Positions 19,223 through 28,004 of a stretch of 64,000 nucleotides of DNA are shown here, in pieces; the first letter of the stretch is position 1, and each line of letters opens with the position of its first letter. The position numbers were made by a program, and so were the translations under genes. The stretch covers positions 19,836 through 83,835 of the forward strand of contig CALUJY010000012.1 in NCBI GenBank assembly GCA_944321085.1, in the 5' to 3' direction. Origin of the DNA: an uncultured Barnesiella sp. GTDB taxonomy: Bacteria > Bacteroidota > Bacteroidia > Bacteroidales > Barnesiellaceae_A. The notes beneath the pieces are model-generated. The model saw nothing but the letters and a program-made list of their open reading frames with translations, was not told where the DNA came from and searched no databases.

Positions 19223-21526
19223 TTACCGGATAGCTACTTTATCTACCTGCACACTATTGTTGCAGAGGACACGCACTACATACACACCATCGAGGTCGGC
19301 TACCGAGAGTTGTTGCACAGCCGTAGCACGTTTTACTTCCCGGCCTGCAAGATCATACAGCGTCACTTCATCGGCAACATCGCTCAGATACAACACATCG
19401 CCTGCCACATACACACGGCTGTCACGAGCGCTCACGCAGTTTACTGCCGACACATCGTTTATCTTGAAAGCCGGCGATATAACCTGCAACTGCTTGTTTC
19501 CCGTCGGGTCGGTAAGCTCTACCTTCAAATCGTACCACAGCGTTTCGCTCTCGACATTCACGACATCCAAAGCACCGCGATAGAAATAGCCGAAGGCCGG
19601 ATAACGATACAAATCGGGAATCTCCTCCACGGGCAATACCTGCCAAGACTCGGTTCCATACGGAGCATAGCTCACGGCTACCGTCATTTCCTTACAATCG
19701 AAGTAACCACTATAATATTCGCTATAATAGTTATAATTAAAGTCACCACCGGCAAACTCCAATACGCCATCGGCCGGTCGCTCAAAGCGGTCGGTGACAC
19801 GACCGTCGGTATTGCAGAACTGCAACATCTGCAAAGTAGGAGCAGTCCAGTCTTCTTTCGTGGCATCGTAATTTACCTGCAAGAAACTCTTCCCTTGCAA
19901 ACCATCCACCTCGACATTCTCATTCAGCAAAGTCAACTCATACTCTCCCTTCGGTTGCTCCCACATATAGGGAAATTCCAATTCCAAATACTCCACCGTA
20001 CTGTCACAAACCGTTTCGCCATTATACTTCAAGCATACATCGGTGAAAATATCACTTGCCTCCAATACCTCTCCATAGCGACCCAACCAGCAGGACGAAA
20101 GTTGCGACATGTCATTTTGTGCATAATCATTATAGTAATTCTTGGCCATAAAAGCATTAATAGGAGCGCACTCTCCCAAAACAATAGGATTGGCAGAATC
20201 TAACAAGTAGCTGAAACGGGGATGCCCGGGATACTCCAATATAGGAGCATTTTCGAAAAGCCACTCAGGGAATGTCTGGAAAGCATAATTCCCATATACA
20301 TCATGTCCCTTATTGACATACTCAAACGCCTGCTTGTCGGCATGCCATACTACCGGATTGCCAATAAGATTGAAGTATTGTGTAAAATCGCCATAATCAT
20401 AATGCTTCACTATACTCATTTCCTGCAAATAAGCATGTACAAATACATCGAAACTGTCATTATCGGAATCACCCGACAAAGGCGCATCAATATAATAGCA
20501 GACAGGCTCATCGCTTTTTACTTTTGTCACGCTCGAATTACCACTCCAACCACCTATATTTTTGGAGTTATATGTTTCATACTCTTTAAAACCAATATAA
20601 TAATCCGTGCTGTCTTTACCCGCCGGAGTTGACGCAAAATATTGTTCATACAATTTATAATCGGCCTGATTGTTGTTCAGTTCCTTAGTTTCCGTTCCAT
20701 ACGTAACAAACCTGTTTATATAATAAGCTCCATCCTTCGCCTCAGTAACACGTGCTTGTACCAACATATACCGCTCGCTCAAATCGGATATATAAAAGTC
20801 GTAGGAACGTTGTGGATCTTCCGACCGCTCTCCATTATAAACAATTATAGACGAAGAGTTACCCGTTAAATGAGCAACGACACCCACTCCTTTCAATATG
20901 ATATACCTGTTATACATCGCCACATAGAAATTTCCTTCTTCGATGACGGTGGAAGACATATAATCTGGCGACATCTCTTCAACATCGGGTACAAACAAAT
21001 TCCCATTCTTATCATAACAATTTATCACAATATGATTGGAAGCATCATTCATATCGAAAGTGATGGTTTTGTCTTCGGTAATCTCTACCAATTCTTTTAT
21101 GACATCCGATTTATTCACGTCATCATTAAACATGGAAACAAAAACATCATACGTACCCGGGGCAATGGTCACAGGAATATTCTTTATATCGGTAATCTGA
21201 TAGGGACGCACCAAATAAGACGTATCGGCATTATAGATAGATACTGTGGGTGAACCCCAAGTTTCGGGACAATCGATAGAAATTGTCAGCGTCACATCGC
21301 CCTCTTGCGCTCCTTGCGCCACAGTCTTACGGGGAACATATTGCACCATATTACCGGCAATCTGCATCTTTTCGTATCCCGATAACGAGGTACCCAAATC
21401 GAACTTATAGGTACTGCCCTTACCATTGAAGTCGGGAGTGAAACACTCTGTTATTATCGGTTGCACTGCCAAAGCACCCATCGTGCCCGCCAACCATAAA
21501 ACGACAGATAAATAAATGTTTTTCAT
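19223..21526 (-). CDS. Large secreted protein with type IX-like C-terminal domain, function unknown
   Basis: From MKNIYLSVVLWL (21524-21526) the product has 767 residues with a signal peptide cleaved after about residue 20 (GALA). The ATG at 21571 is rejected because the promoter box (21550-21557) would lie inside the gene. I recognise no catalytic domain; the body is polar, rich in Tyr, Asp and Asn, with many short beta segments. The last 70 residues (DEVTLYDLAGREVKRA ... GVYVVRVLCNNSVQVDKVAI) resemble the beta-sandwich sorting domain of type IX secretion cargo. It is divergent from a TPR/HTH regulator gene, which may control it. Codon use looks like the neighbours'. Confidence 0.8.
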   Translation of the reverse strand: MKNIYLSVVLWLAGTMGALAVQPIITECFTPDFNGKGSTYKFDLGTSLSGYEKMQIAGNMVQYVPRKTVAQGAQEGDVTLTISIDCPETWGSPTVSIYNADTSYLVRPYQITDIKNIPVTIAPGTYDVFVSMFNDDVNKSDVIKELVEITEDKTITFDMNDASNHIVINCYDKNGNLFVPDVEEMSPDYMSSTVIEEGNFYVAMYNRYIILKGVGVVAHLTGNSSSIIVYNGERSEDPQRSYDFYISDLSERYMLVQARVTEAKDGAYYINRFVTYGTETKELNNNQADYKLYEQYFASTPAGKDSTDYYIGFKEYETYNSKNIGGWSGNSSVTKVKSDEPVCYYIDAPLSGDSDNDSFDVFVHAYLQEMSIVKHYDYGDFTQYFNLIGNPVVWHADKQAFEYVNKGHDVYGNYAFQTFPEWLFENAPILEYPGHPRFSYLLDSANPIVLGECAPINAFMAKNYYNDYAQNDMSQLSSCWLGRYGEVLEASDIFTDVCLKYNGETVCDSTVEYLELEFPYMWEQPKGEYELTLLNENVEVDGLQGKSFLQVNYDATKEDWTAPTLQMLQFCNTDGRVTDRFERPADGVLEFAGGDFNYNYYSEYYSGYFDCKEMTVAVSYAPYGTESWQVLPVEEIPDLYRYPAFGYFYRGALDVVNVESETLWYDLKVELTDPTGNKQLQVISPAFKINDVSAVNCVSARDSRVYVAGDVLYLSDVADEVTLYDLAGREVKRATAVQQLSVADLDGVYVVRVLCNNSVQVDKVAIR

Positions 21527-21549
21527 AATTATTAGTGTGGTTAGTATTG

Positions 21550-21557
21550 CAAATATA
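21550..21557 (-). promoter_or_regulatory. -7 box for the large secreted protein gene
   Basis: TATATTTG on the minus strand, 24 bp before the ATG at 21526, matches TAnnTTTG. Confidence 0.5.
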
Positions 21558-21587
21558 GGGGTACAAAGCAAGTGTGCATAATAAAAC

Positions 21588-21607
21588 CGGGGGACAAGCG
21601 GGGGACA
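21588..21607. promoter_or_regulatory. Direct repeat CGGGGGACA, candidate operator
   Basis: CGGGGGACA occurs at 21588-21596 and 21599-21607, offset by 11 bp or about one helical turn. It lies between the divergent secreted-protein and regulator genes. Its position behind the -7 box at 21550-21557 would suit an activator site. Confidence 0.5.
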
Positions 21608-21675
21608 TAGGGTAGATATCAGCCCTGATTAGGTGAATTGGGTGCAAAAGCTGAATGTATAATGGCATTTTTCTT

Positions 21676-21683
21676 TACATTTG
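21676..21683 (+). promoter_or_regulatory. -7 box for the TPR/HTH regulator
   Basis: TACATTTG lies only 4 bp before the ATG at 21688, so transcription from it would give a nearly leaderless message. The same TTACATTTGCAATAT string also precedes the RecD-like gene. Confidence 0.5.
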
Positions 21684-21687
21684 CAAT

Positions 21688-23412
21688 ATGAACCGATATA
21701 TAGCTTTTTTTCTATCGTTATTCGGAACCCTTTCTGTTATAAACGTAACAGCCCGTACAGGGTGGAAACCGGTGGAGCAACAACACGATTCGCTGGTGCA
21801 ACTCATGGACATGCAGGGTGACAAGGCAAGTAAAGCACATATCATAAGCGAGATGTACGATGTGTGCCGTCGGCATCCCGACCTGCGGGCACTGACGTGG
21901 CGCACGCTCTACTTCGATGCGCTATGCAACCCCGATACTGCCATCCGCGCCAAGTTGCTGCAAGCTGCCGCAGCGATGACAGACTCCAACCGGTATCGCT
22001 ACGATTATATGCGCATAAAACTGCTTGGAAGATATTTCACTTCACAAAATTATGTAGAAACATATAAAATCATCAAAGAGTGCCACCGCTATTTCTGCGA
22101 GATAGGCGACTCGCTCTATATGGGCAATACGTATGTGGAGCTGGGCAACATTTTTATGCTCTTGGACGAACCCGAAAAAGCCCGGGATGCATACATTGCC
22201 GCCGACACAATATATCGTCACATAGGCCGCACCGACTATATACTGCGCAACGAGCTGAATCTTGCAAATTTTTACCGCAGTATGAACAAGAATGAAAAGG
22301 CGGTAAATCTGTTGCGGAAAATCGCGAATGACGAATCGATACAAACAGACACCTCGTTTATAATAAATGTATTGCTGTCGCTCAACAGTTACAGCGACTC
22401 GATAGCCGAGTGCGACAGCACATCGCTGCGAGCCAAAAACCTTGCAGATATTTATGGAGAAAAAAAGCTGATATTGAAAAGCCATATAAACCGAGGTGCG
22501 TATCACTTGTTTTACGGCGATATTGACAGCGCACAGCTCTACTACCAATGTATCCTCGACCAATATGCAAGCGCAAACGGCAATCACCACATTCTGGATG
22601 CATGCCTCACGGGACTGACCCGCCTATATGAAATCACAGGAAAGACCGATAGTGCATATATGAGTCAAAGTCGGCTGCTGGCACTGAGAGACTCGGTAAG
22701 CCGTGAGAATGAATTGCAGAAAATCCACCGCATCGAACTGGGGTATGAGATAGAGAAATACGAACTGGAATTGAAAAACGCCGAGCAACGCAACCGCATG
22801 AAACACTTCATAACCATAGGCATACTCATCATCACGCTCTGTCTGTCGGCAACCGTATGCTACATTCTATACAACCAACGCCGCAAGGCTCAGCTGGCCA
22901 AGCAACTGAAAGAGAGCGAAAACAAGGAGCTTGCCACCCGGCTGGAAAACGAGGCACTGCAAAACGAACGGGTCCAAGCCGAGATAGAGTCGCAAAACCG
23001 CGAATTGGCATCGAATGCCCTTGTGATGAACGAGAAGAAACAGGCTCTGCACGAAATGTCGAGTGTAGTGGAAAAACAGCGTGCCGACGGCAACATCAGC
23101 AAGCAGGCGGCTACGGAACTGCAACAGAAAATAAAACTGCATATAGGTCAGGATAACGAATGGGAAAACTTCCGCATCTACTTCGAGAAAGTCCACCCCT
23201 CGTTTTTCGTGCGGCTGAAAGAGTTGTTTCCCAACATCTCGGAAACCGACCTGCGGCTATGCGCCTACATTCGCACCGGCATGGGCAACAAACAGATAGC
23301 TACCATGCTGGCCTTGCAACCCGACAGCATAAAGAAATCGCGCCACCGCCTGCGCAAAAAATTAGGATTATCGATAGAGACGTCGATAGAGGATTTTTTA
23401 CGGTCGATATGA
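21688..23412 (+). CDS. TPR-repeat, membrane-anchored regulator with C-terminal HTH
   Basis: The 574-residue protein begins with a signal-like segment (MNRYIAFFLSLFGTLSVINV). A TPR-rich periplasmic part follows (about 30-345), for example YMGNTYVELGNIFMLLDEPE. Then come a helix linker, one transmembrane segment (about 372-393), a long cytoplasmic coiled coil (about 395-480) and a C-terminal LuxR/GerE-like helix-turn-helix. The HTH reads ETDLRLCAYIRTGMGNKQIA, then MLALQPDSIKKSRHRLRKKL. It therefore looks like a one-component sensor that reads a periplasmic signal and binds DNA from the membrane. The in-frame ATG at 21655 precedes the promoter box and is not used here. Its likely target is the divergent secreted-protein gene (inference). 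Confidence 0.87.
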   Translation: MNRYIAFFLSLFGTLSVINVTARTGWKPVEQQHDSLVQLMDMQGDKASKAHIISEMYDVCRRHPDLRALTWRTLYFDALCNPDTAIRAKLLQAAAAMTDSNRYRYDYMRIKLLGRYFTSQNYVETYKIIKECHRYFCEIGDSLYMGNTYVELGNIFMLLDEPEKARDAYIAADTIYRHIGRTDYILRNELNLANFYRSMNKNEKAVNLLRKIANDESIQTDTSFIINVLLSLNSYSDSIAECDSTSLRAKNLADIYGEKKLILKSHINRGAYHLFYGDIDSAQLYYQCILDQYASANGNHHILDACLTGLTRLYEITGKTDSAYMSQSRLLALRDSVSRENELQKIHRIELGYEIEKYELELKNAEQRNRMKHFITIGILIITLCLSATVCYILYNQRRKAQLAKQLKESENKELATRLENEALQNERVQAEIESQNRELASNALVMNEKKQALHEMSSVVEKQRADGNISKQAATELQQKIKLHIGQDNEWENFRIYFEKVHPSFFVRLKELFPNISETDLRLCAYIRTGMGNKQIATMLALQPDSIKKSRHRLRKKLGLSIETSIEDFLRSI

Positions 23413-23488
23413 TGGCACATAAAGCCGTCGCACCAAATTCTACCGCGAAACAAACCTATTCGATAGGACAACCGAGAATCGTGAGAGG

Positions 23489-23767
23489 CTATTTATCACC
23501 ATAATGTCCTCTCGCCGAGATGACTATCACCGTTACAATATCCTCTTCAATCTTATACACAAGGCGCGAACTCTTGTCAATGCGCCGACTCCAAAACCCT
23601 TGTAAATTACCTTTTAGCTGCTCCACCTGTCCGGTTCCCTCGGTGGGATGTTGCTGTAATTCTTCGAGAAGCGAAACTATTTTCAGAAGAATTTTCTTCT
23701 GCCCCGACTTACGCCAATAATCAAGATGCCGTTCGGCTTCGGGCGTCAGTTTTAGTTTATAACTCAT
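23489..23767 (-). CDS. yoeB: YoeB/Txe family mRNA interferase toxin
   Basis: The 92-residue protein aligns end to end with E. coli YoeB. NLQGFWSRRI and SSRLVY match NLSGFWSRRI and EHRLVY. The residues that match the catalytic set are present: E49 (QVEQLKGN), R68 and the C-terminal H88-Y89. YoeB binds the ribosome and cuts mRNA at the A site when free of antitoxin. It overlaps the antitoxin gene by 4 bp (ATGA), so the two are translationally coupled with the antitoxin first. The toxin looks intact. It sits between two plus-strand/minus-strand blocks with no other mobile gene. Confidence 0.93.
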   Translation of the reverse strand: MSYKLKLTPEAERHLDYWRKSGQKKILLKIVSLLEELQQHPTEGTGQVEQLKGNLQGFWSRRIDKSSRLVYKIEEDIVTVIVISARGHYGDK

Positions 23768-24057
23768 ACACCCAACCGTTTCTTTATCTCTTCCATCGAG
23801 TATAACCGCTCTTTACCGGCATTCATTTCTTCTATACCTTTCTGTACAGAAGCCATATTTTGCGGGTCATCGTACCACTCATCACCCGACGGAGAAGGAT
23901 TTTCGCTCACCTCCACATTGATGCCGTTGGCCTTCGAGATAAGCAACTGCTCTATGTAGGCTTTTAGGCTTTTCCCTTGCGATACGGCCATAAGCGAGAG
24001 TTTTTGCAAAACATCGGCCGGTAAATCTATATTTTTCCTTTTGATAGTTGTATCCAT
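23764..24057 (-). CDS. Ribbon-helix-helix-like antitoxin of the YoeB pair
   Basis: The 97-residue protein has an N-terminal segment KRKNIDLPADVLQKLSLMAV, then SQGKSLKAYIEQLL, that looks like a ribbon-helix-helix DNA-binding fold (about 5-45). An acidic, probably disordered C-terminal part (about 50-97) would wrap the toxin. The usual YoeB partner is YefM (Phd/YefM fold), so this is a different antitoxin type. A ribosome-binding site AAGGAG lies just before the ATG at 24055-24057. Upstream, repeated TATATACAATA elements overlap the promoter zone and suggest autorepression. The pairing is clear; the exact fold is inferred from short motifs. Confidence 0.85.
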   Translation of the reverse strand: MDTTIKRKNIDLPADVLQKLSLMAVSQGKSLKAYIEQLLISKANGINVEVSENPSPSGDEWYDDPQNMASVQKGIEEMNAGKERLYSMEEIKKRLGV

Positions 24058-24082
24058 AATTTTCTCCTTTTAATATATACCG

Positions 24083-24118
24083 CAAATATATACAATATAT
24101 TTTATATATACAATATAC
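24083..24118 (-). promoter_or_regulatory. Toxin-antitoxin promoter with repeated operator-like sites
   Basis: TATATTTG (24083-24090, minus) is a -7 box 26 bp before the antitoxin start. Behind it the AT-rich block to about 24118 repeats TATATACAATA twice in the same orientation, as expected for an RHH repressor operator. Confidence 0.5.
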
Positions 24119-24196
24119 ATAATATACTTTTTCGACATACACTACAACAGAGACACAACAACAAGCCTCTATCGCCCAATGACGAGAGGTAAAATC

Positions 24197-24218
24197 AAAA
24201 AGGGGGGAACTACTCCCC
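24197..24218 (-). terminator. Possible terminator of rsmD
   Basis: On the minus strand a short stem GGGG / CCCC with a 7-nt loop, starting within the last codon of rsmD, is followed by TTTTT. Confidence 0.4.
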
Positions 24219-24760
24219 TACTCCGGACGAACGAAAAAGGAGAAATTGACGCTGCCGTATGCGCGGTGCTCTACAAAGAGCGGATGCGACGAGAAGTCGT
24301 TGGCTCGCGAATGCTCCAACACGAAGAGGCCGCCGGGACGGAGAATGGCCGCCTCATCAAGTACTTTGGTAGGTATGGAGGAAAGCTGCGGAAGGTCGTA
24401 AGGGGGGTCGGCAAAGATAAAGTCGAACCCTTCGCGACACGAAGCCACGAAGCGGAATACGTCGCCCCGCACGGGCATGAGATTGTCGTCGGCCAACTCT
24501 TTCTGCACTTTGAGGATGAAATTATACTGCACGGGGTGTTTTTCTACGCACACCACTCGGCTGCAACCGCGCGACAGCAACTCGAAACTGACGGCTCCCG
24601 TACCGGCAAAGAGGTCGAGTGCCGCAAGCCCCTCGAAATCGAGACGGTTTTCCAATACGTTAAACAGATTCTCGCGGGCAAAGTCGGTCGTGGGACGTGC
24701 CTTGATATTGGTGGGGACATCGAAACGGCGACGCCCGTATTTTCCTCTTATAATTCGCAT
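24218..24760 (-). CDS. rsmD: 16S rRNA (guanine966-N2)-methyltransferase
   Basis: RsmD methylates G966 of 16S rRNA. The 180-residue product starts MRIIRGKYGRRRFDVP. It has the PTTDFARENLFNVLEN signature, the SAM-binding loop DLFAGTGAVSFELLSRG and the catalytic FADPPYDL (N6/N2-MTase DPPY motif). The length is standard. Its start overlaps the end of the DUF3822 gene by 13 bp, a pairing common in Bacteroidota. Confidence 0.96.
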   Translation of the reverse strand: MRIIRGKYGRRRFDVPTNIKARPTTDFARENLFNVLENRLDFEGLAALDLFAGTGAVSFELLSRGCSRVVCVEKHPVQYNFILKVQKELADDNLMPVRGDVFRFVASCREGFDFIFADPPYDLPQLSSIPTKVLDEAAILRPGGLFVLEHSRANDFSSHPLFVEHRAYGSVNFSFFVRPE

Positions 24761-25563
24761 AACGACAAAGCTGTAAGGTCAAAAGGTAATTGCATGGCAT
24801 CGCTGCCGATGGTGTGGCGTTGCGAGGGGAATATGACAGGCCCCACGGTGAGGATATAACGACGCAACAGCGTAGCCAGCTCGCGACGCGCCACGGCATC
24901 GCCGGCAATCTGCACCTCGTCGGTCTGCTGGTTCAGCCCCAACTGCTGCCACACGTTGAGCAGATGATAGGCAGCATCGTCGGTAGCGGGTGTGGCAAAG
25001 GTGTTGGCAAGCAACAGACCTTTTTTATCGAAACATACTACCTCCATATAGCCGTCGTAGAGCTGGGCATATACCTTGGCAAAGTTGCCCACACGGCTTT
25101 TGCGATAAAAATATTCGCACAAGGGTGCCAACGGATGCAGTACGACAGGCGTACCGAACGTGCGCCGCACAAACGATGCAACAGAGCCGTCGGCGGCGGA
25201 AAGCAGGGCTGCCCCCACATAGGGCAGGCGGGTTTCCAACACCTCTTCGCCATCGACAGCGGGATATACGGCACGGAAAAAGGTTTCGGGCGAGGCCTCG
25301 GCGGCCACATCGACAGGGACGAGCAGAAACCGCTGAGTGGGCAACAATACATATACTTTCTTGAAGGGTTGCAACAACTCTTCACGGGAATAAACGACAC
25401 GCTCTACCTCCGTCAGGAGCGATGCCGATGCCGAAAAAGCCTCGCGCCCGCATACCAACGAACCATCGACGGCAGGATGGTAACAGGAATAAATCATCTC
25501 GCGGCGCGTGATGCGCAACATCAAGATATACTGCGAGGTATCGGCAGGCAGGTCGTGCGGCAT
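24748..25563 (-). CDS. DUF3822 family protein
   Basis: The 271-residue product belongs to DUF3822, a Bacteroidota family of unknown function usually encoded just before rsmD, as here. Recognisable parts include YILMLRITRREMIYSCYHP near the start and FAKVYAQLYDGYMEVVCFDK in the second half. No catalytic motif is visible. I choose the ATG at 25561-25563. The longer start at 25623 would lie upstream of the -7 box TACTTTTG (25613-25620), which would place the promoter inside the gene. It overlaps rsmD by 13 bp. Confidence 0.85.
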   Translation of the reverse strand: MPHDLPADTSQYILMLRITRREMIYSCYHPAVDGSLVCGREAFSASASLLTEVERVVYSREELLQPFKKVYVLLPTQRFLLVPVDVAAEASPETFFRAVYPAVDGEEVLETRLPYVGAALLSAADGSVASFVRRTFGTPVVLHPLAPLCEYFYRKSRVGNFAKVYAQLYDGYMEVVCFDKKGLLLANTFATPATDDAAYHLLNVWQQLGLNQQTDEVQIAGDAVARRELATLLRRYILTVGPVIFPSQRHTIGSDAMQLPFDLTALSLCEL

Positions 25564-25612
25564 ATCGTAGGGAATGTTGACGTTACAAATATTACACTTT
25601 CTTCTCTGTTTG

Positions 25613-25620
25613 CAAAAGTA
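25613..25620 (-). promoter_or_regulatory. -7 box for DUF3822-rsmD
   Basis: TACTTTTG on the minus strand, 50 bp before the ATG at 25563, matches TAnnTTTG and decides between the two possible DUF3822 starts. Confidence 0.5.
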
Positions 25621-25736
25621 CAAAATTACAACGGTATTACGGCATGTCAGGATGATTTTAGGGGAAATTTCATCGCGACCGAATGGCTATCGGCCACTCT
25701 ACCCGCCACCGACAAGCCAAATTCGCGATTATTGCT

Positions 25737-25744
25737 TACATTTG
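25737..25744 (+). promoter_or_regulatory. -7 box for the RecD-like helicase
   Basis: TACATTTG, 38 bp before the ATG at 25783, matches the consensus; no -33 element is clear. Confidence 0.5.
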
Positions 25745-25782
25745 CAATATCAAGCTACTTTGACCGAAACTGTAATTGCAAT

Positions 25783-27204
25783 ATGTTATACGACGCTCTT
25801 GCCGCACAGGCATGCAATCATCTGCCATACGTCCCCAACGCACAACAAAGCGAGTTGCTGCTGAGGCTGTCGCGCTTCATCCTCACGGGCGGCGACAACG
25901 AGGTGTTCCTGCTCACGGGTTACGCAGGCACGGGCAAGAGTTCGTTGGTAGGCGCATTGGTAAAGGCGCTCACGGCATTGGAGCACAAGACAGTATTGCT
26001 GGCACCCACAGGCCGCGCCGCCAAGGTGTTTGCCCGCTATGCCGGTCATGCGGCCTACACGATACACCGCAAGATATACCGTCAACAACGTTTCTCGCCC
26101 GATATGAAGGGCTTCCTTGCCGACAACAACCTGCACCACGACACGCTCTTTATCGTCGATGAGGCGTCTATGATAAACAACACGCCGGTCAACGACTACT
26201 ACGGGTCGGGGCAACTCCTCGACGACCTGATAGAATATGTCTATAACGGCAACAACTGCCGACTGCTGCTCCTTGGCGATACGGCACAGCTTCCGCCCGT
26301 GGGACAGAGCGCCAGCCCTGCCCTCTCGCTCGAATGTCTCGCTTCGTACGGACTGCGCGTAACGGCCTACGAGCTGAACGAAGTTGCCCGTCAGGCAAGC
26401 GAGAGCGGCATACTCTACAATGCCACACTGCTGCGGCAACTCATGCAGCAACACAGGGGCGACCTCCTGCCGGCTCCCCGCCTGCGACTGCAAGGATATG
26501 CCGATGTGGAGAACCTGAGCGGCGAATTTCTGATAGAACGGTTGTCGGACTCGTACGACCACGCGGGCATGGACGAGACCATCGTGATAACACGATCGAA
26601 CAAACGGGCGGGCATATTCAACCAAGGCATCCGCAACCAAATTCTCTACCGCGAAGAGGAACTCACCGCCGGCGACATGCTGTTGGTGGCCAAGAACAAC
26701 TACTACTGGGGCAAGGAGTATAAAGAGGTCGATTTCATTGCCAACGGCGACATCGCCCGTGTGGTGCGTGTGAGGAAACACTACGAGATGTATGGCTTCC
26801 GCTTTGCCGACGTGCAGCTGCAATTTCCCGACCTCGACGTGGAGCTCGAAGCCCGCATCCTTTTAGACACGCTCACGAGCGAGGCTCCCGCCCTCTCGCG
26901 CGAGGAAAACAAACGGCTCTACACCGCCATTCTCGAAGATTATGCCCACATCGCCTCGCAACGCGAACGGATGCAGCGGCTCAAAGCCGACCCGTGGTTC
27001 AACGCACTGCAAGTGAAGTATGCCTACGGTGTGACATGCCACAAGGCGCAAGGCGGACAGTGGCGACACGTATATATCGACATGGGATACATCGACCCGC
27101 AAAACCTTACACTCGACTTCTACCGCTGGCTCTATACTGCTATGACTCGCGCCACGGCACACATCTACTTTGTTAACCTCAGCGAGGCATTCATCGCGAG
27201 GTAA
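25783..27204 (+). CDS. RecD-like superfamily 1 DNA helicase
   Basis: The 473-residue SF1B-type helicase has Walker A GYAGTGKSS, Walker B FIVDEASMI, a motif III LLLLGDTAQLPPVG and the C-terminal UvrD-like motifs VTCHKAQGGQWRHVYID and LYTAMTRA. It lacks the long N-terminal domain of RecD2, so it is a short form, common in Bacteroidota and sometimes annotated as an AAA ATPase. It would unwind DNA 5'-3' in repair or replication, without evidence of a RecBC partner here. The frame stays open upstream to 24790, but that part is antisense to DUF3822-rsmD and does not look coding. The start at 25783 follows the promoter box. Confidence 0.92.
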   Translation: MLYDALAAQACNHLPYVPNAQQSELLLRLSRFILTGGDNEVFLLTGYAGTGKSSLVGALVKALTALEHKTVLLAPTGRAAKVFARYAGHAAYTIHRKIYRQQRFSPDMKGFLADNNLHHDTLFIVDEASMINNTPVNDYYGSGQLLDDLIEYVYNGNNCRLLLLGDTAQLPPVGQSASPALSLECLASYGLRVTAYELNEVARQASESGILYNATLLRQLMQQHRGDLLPAPRLRLQGYADVENLSGEFLIERLSDSYDHAGMDETIVITRSNKRAGIFNQGIRNQILYREEELTAGDMLLVAKNNYYWGKEYKEVDFIANGDIARVVRVRKHYEMYGFRFADVQLQFPDLDVELEARILLDTLTSEAPALSREENKRLYTAILEDYAHIASQRERMQRLKADPWFNALQVKYAYGVTCHKAQGGQWRHVYIDMGYIDPQNLTLDFYRWLYTAMTRATAHIYFVNLSEAFIAR

Positions 27205-27460
27205 TACCCGTATCCTCTCCTTGTTTCCCTGTTCTACAGAGAGAAGTCACTATGTCATCTGTTTTTCCTGACAATAAGAAATCAATTCATATCATCTTTT
27301 ATCCTTGTCAATGTCAATTGGCAGGACAATCACTGTCTGAGTCTCCGCAACATTTCCTTCGCTGAATAAGTGTCGTGCAGGACATACGACTATATTTATC
27401 CTTAATGATTTGTATTCCAGAAAATAACAGTTCCCAATATACCTATATTTCAGAATGAGT

Positions 27461-27982
27461 TTAATCGGTAAAACTGACCGAAACATCTCCTCGGCCTACC
27501 ACAGCCGCCAGACCTTCGGGATTGTTTATCCGTCCAAGCCGAGTATAATTATAACCCGAAGAAAATGTTTCGTAGAACAGCGTCACGCAGGATGAGCCGT
27601 ATAACATCAAATCGCCTGTTTGAATCGTTCCCGGACGGTAACTTTCCGTCGGCAGGCTTACATCAAGATAACAGTATTTTTCATTGCCGTTCATTTCGCT
27701 CATGTCTAAAGCCAACGGTAGCATGGCGGCAAAGGCTTGTCCGGAGGCATTATCTTCAAGAATAGCTGTAAACGTTGTACTGTTTATTATGATTGTAATG
27801 TTTCCTTCCATCGATTCACCATCGTTACCGTTATCATTGTTTCCCTCATCATCATTACCATCTTCATTCGATGACGGAAGTAGAGCTTCCGTCATCGAAT
27901 TTTCGTCAGCACAAGCGACTAGCGCATTTGTCGTGAAGGAAAAAAGAACAGCAGCCAATATACCATATATCAAACGCATCAT
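27461..27982 (-). CDS. Cyclophilin-like domain lipoprotein
   Basis: The 173-residue product has a signal peptide ending in LVAC (lipidated C24). An Asn/Asp/Glu/Gly-rich spacer follows (about 35-58), then a cyclophilin-like domain (about 60-173). The landmarks are NSTTFTAILEDNASGQAFAA, MLPLALDMSEMNGNEKYCYL and GDLMLYGSSCVTLFYETF. This family has a cyclophilin fold but is not known to be a prolyl isomerase; its role is unknown. A perfect 15-bp inverted repeat lies within the codons for residues 28-39. It follows an alpha/beta hydrolase gene by 22 bp and is probably co-transcribed with it. The frame keeps going to the ATG at 27980-27982. Confidence 0.85.
   Translation of the reverse strand: MMRLIYGILAAVLFSFTTNALVACADENSMTEALLPSSNEDGNDDEGNNDNGNDGESMEGNITIIINSTTFTAILEDNASGQAFAAMLPLALDMSEMNGNEKYCYLDVSLPTESYRPGTIQTGDLMLYGSSCVTLFYETFSSGYNYTRLGRINNPEGLAAVVGRGDVSVSFTD
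27867..27901. repeat. Perfect 15-bp inverted repeat inside a coding region
   Basis: ATTCGATGACGGAAG (27867-27881) and CTTCCGTCATCGAAT (27887-27901) are exact reverse complements around a 5-bp loop, inside the cyclophilin-like lipoprotein gene. Confidence 0.93.
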
Positions 27983-28004
27983 TATAACGGAGTATCGTTA
28001 TAAA

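Noticed and set aside
24790..25782. Upstream extension of the RecD-like helicase frame by 331 residues
   Set aside because: It is antisense to DUF3822 and rsmD, has no domain resemblance, and precedes the promoter box at 25737-25744.
27292..27486. 64-codon minus-strand frame downstream of the cyclophilin-like lipoprotein gene
   Set aside because: AT-rich, overlaps the lipoprotein stop, no start signals and no resemblance to a family.
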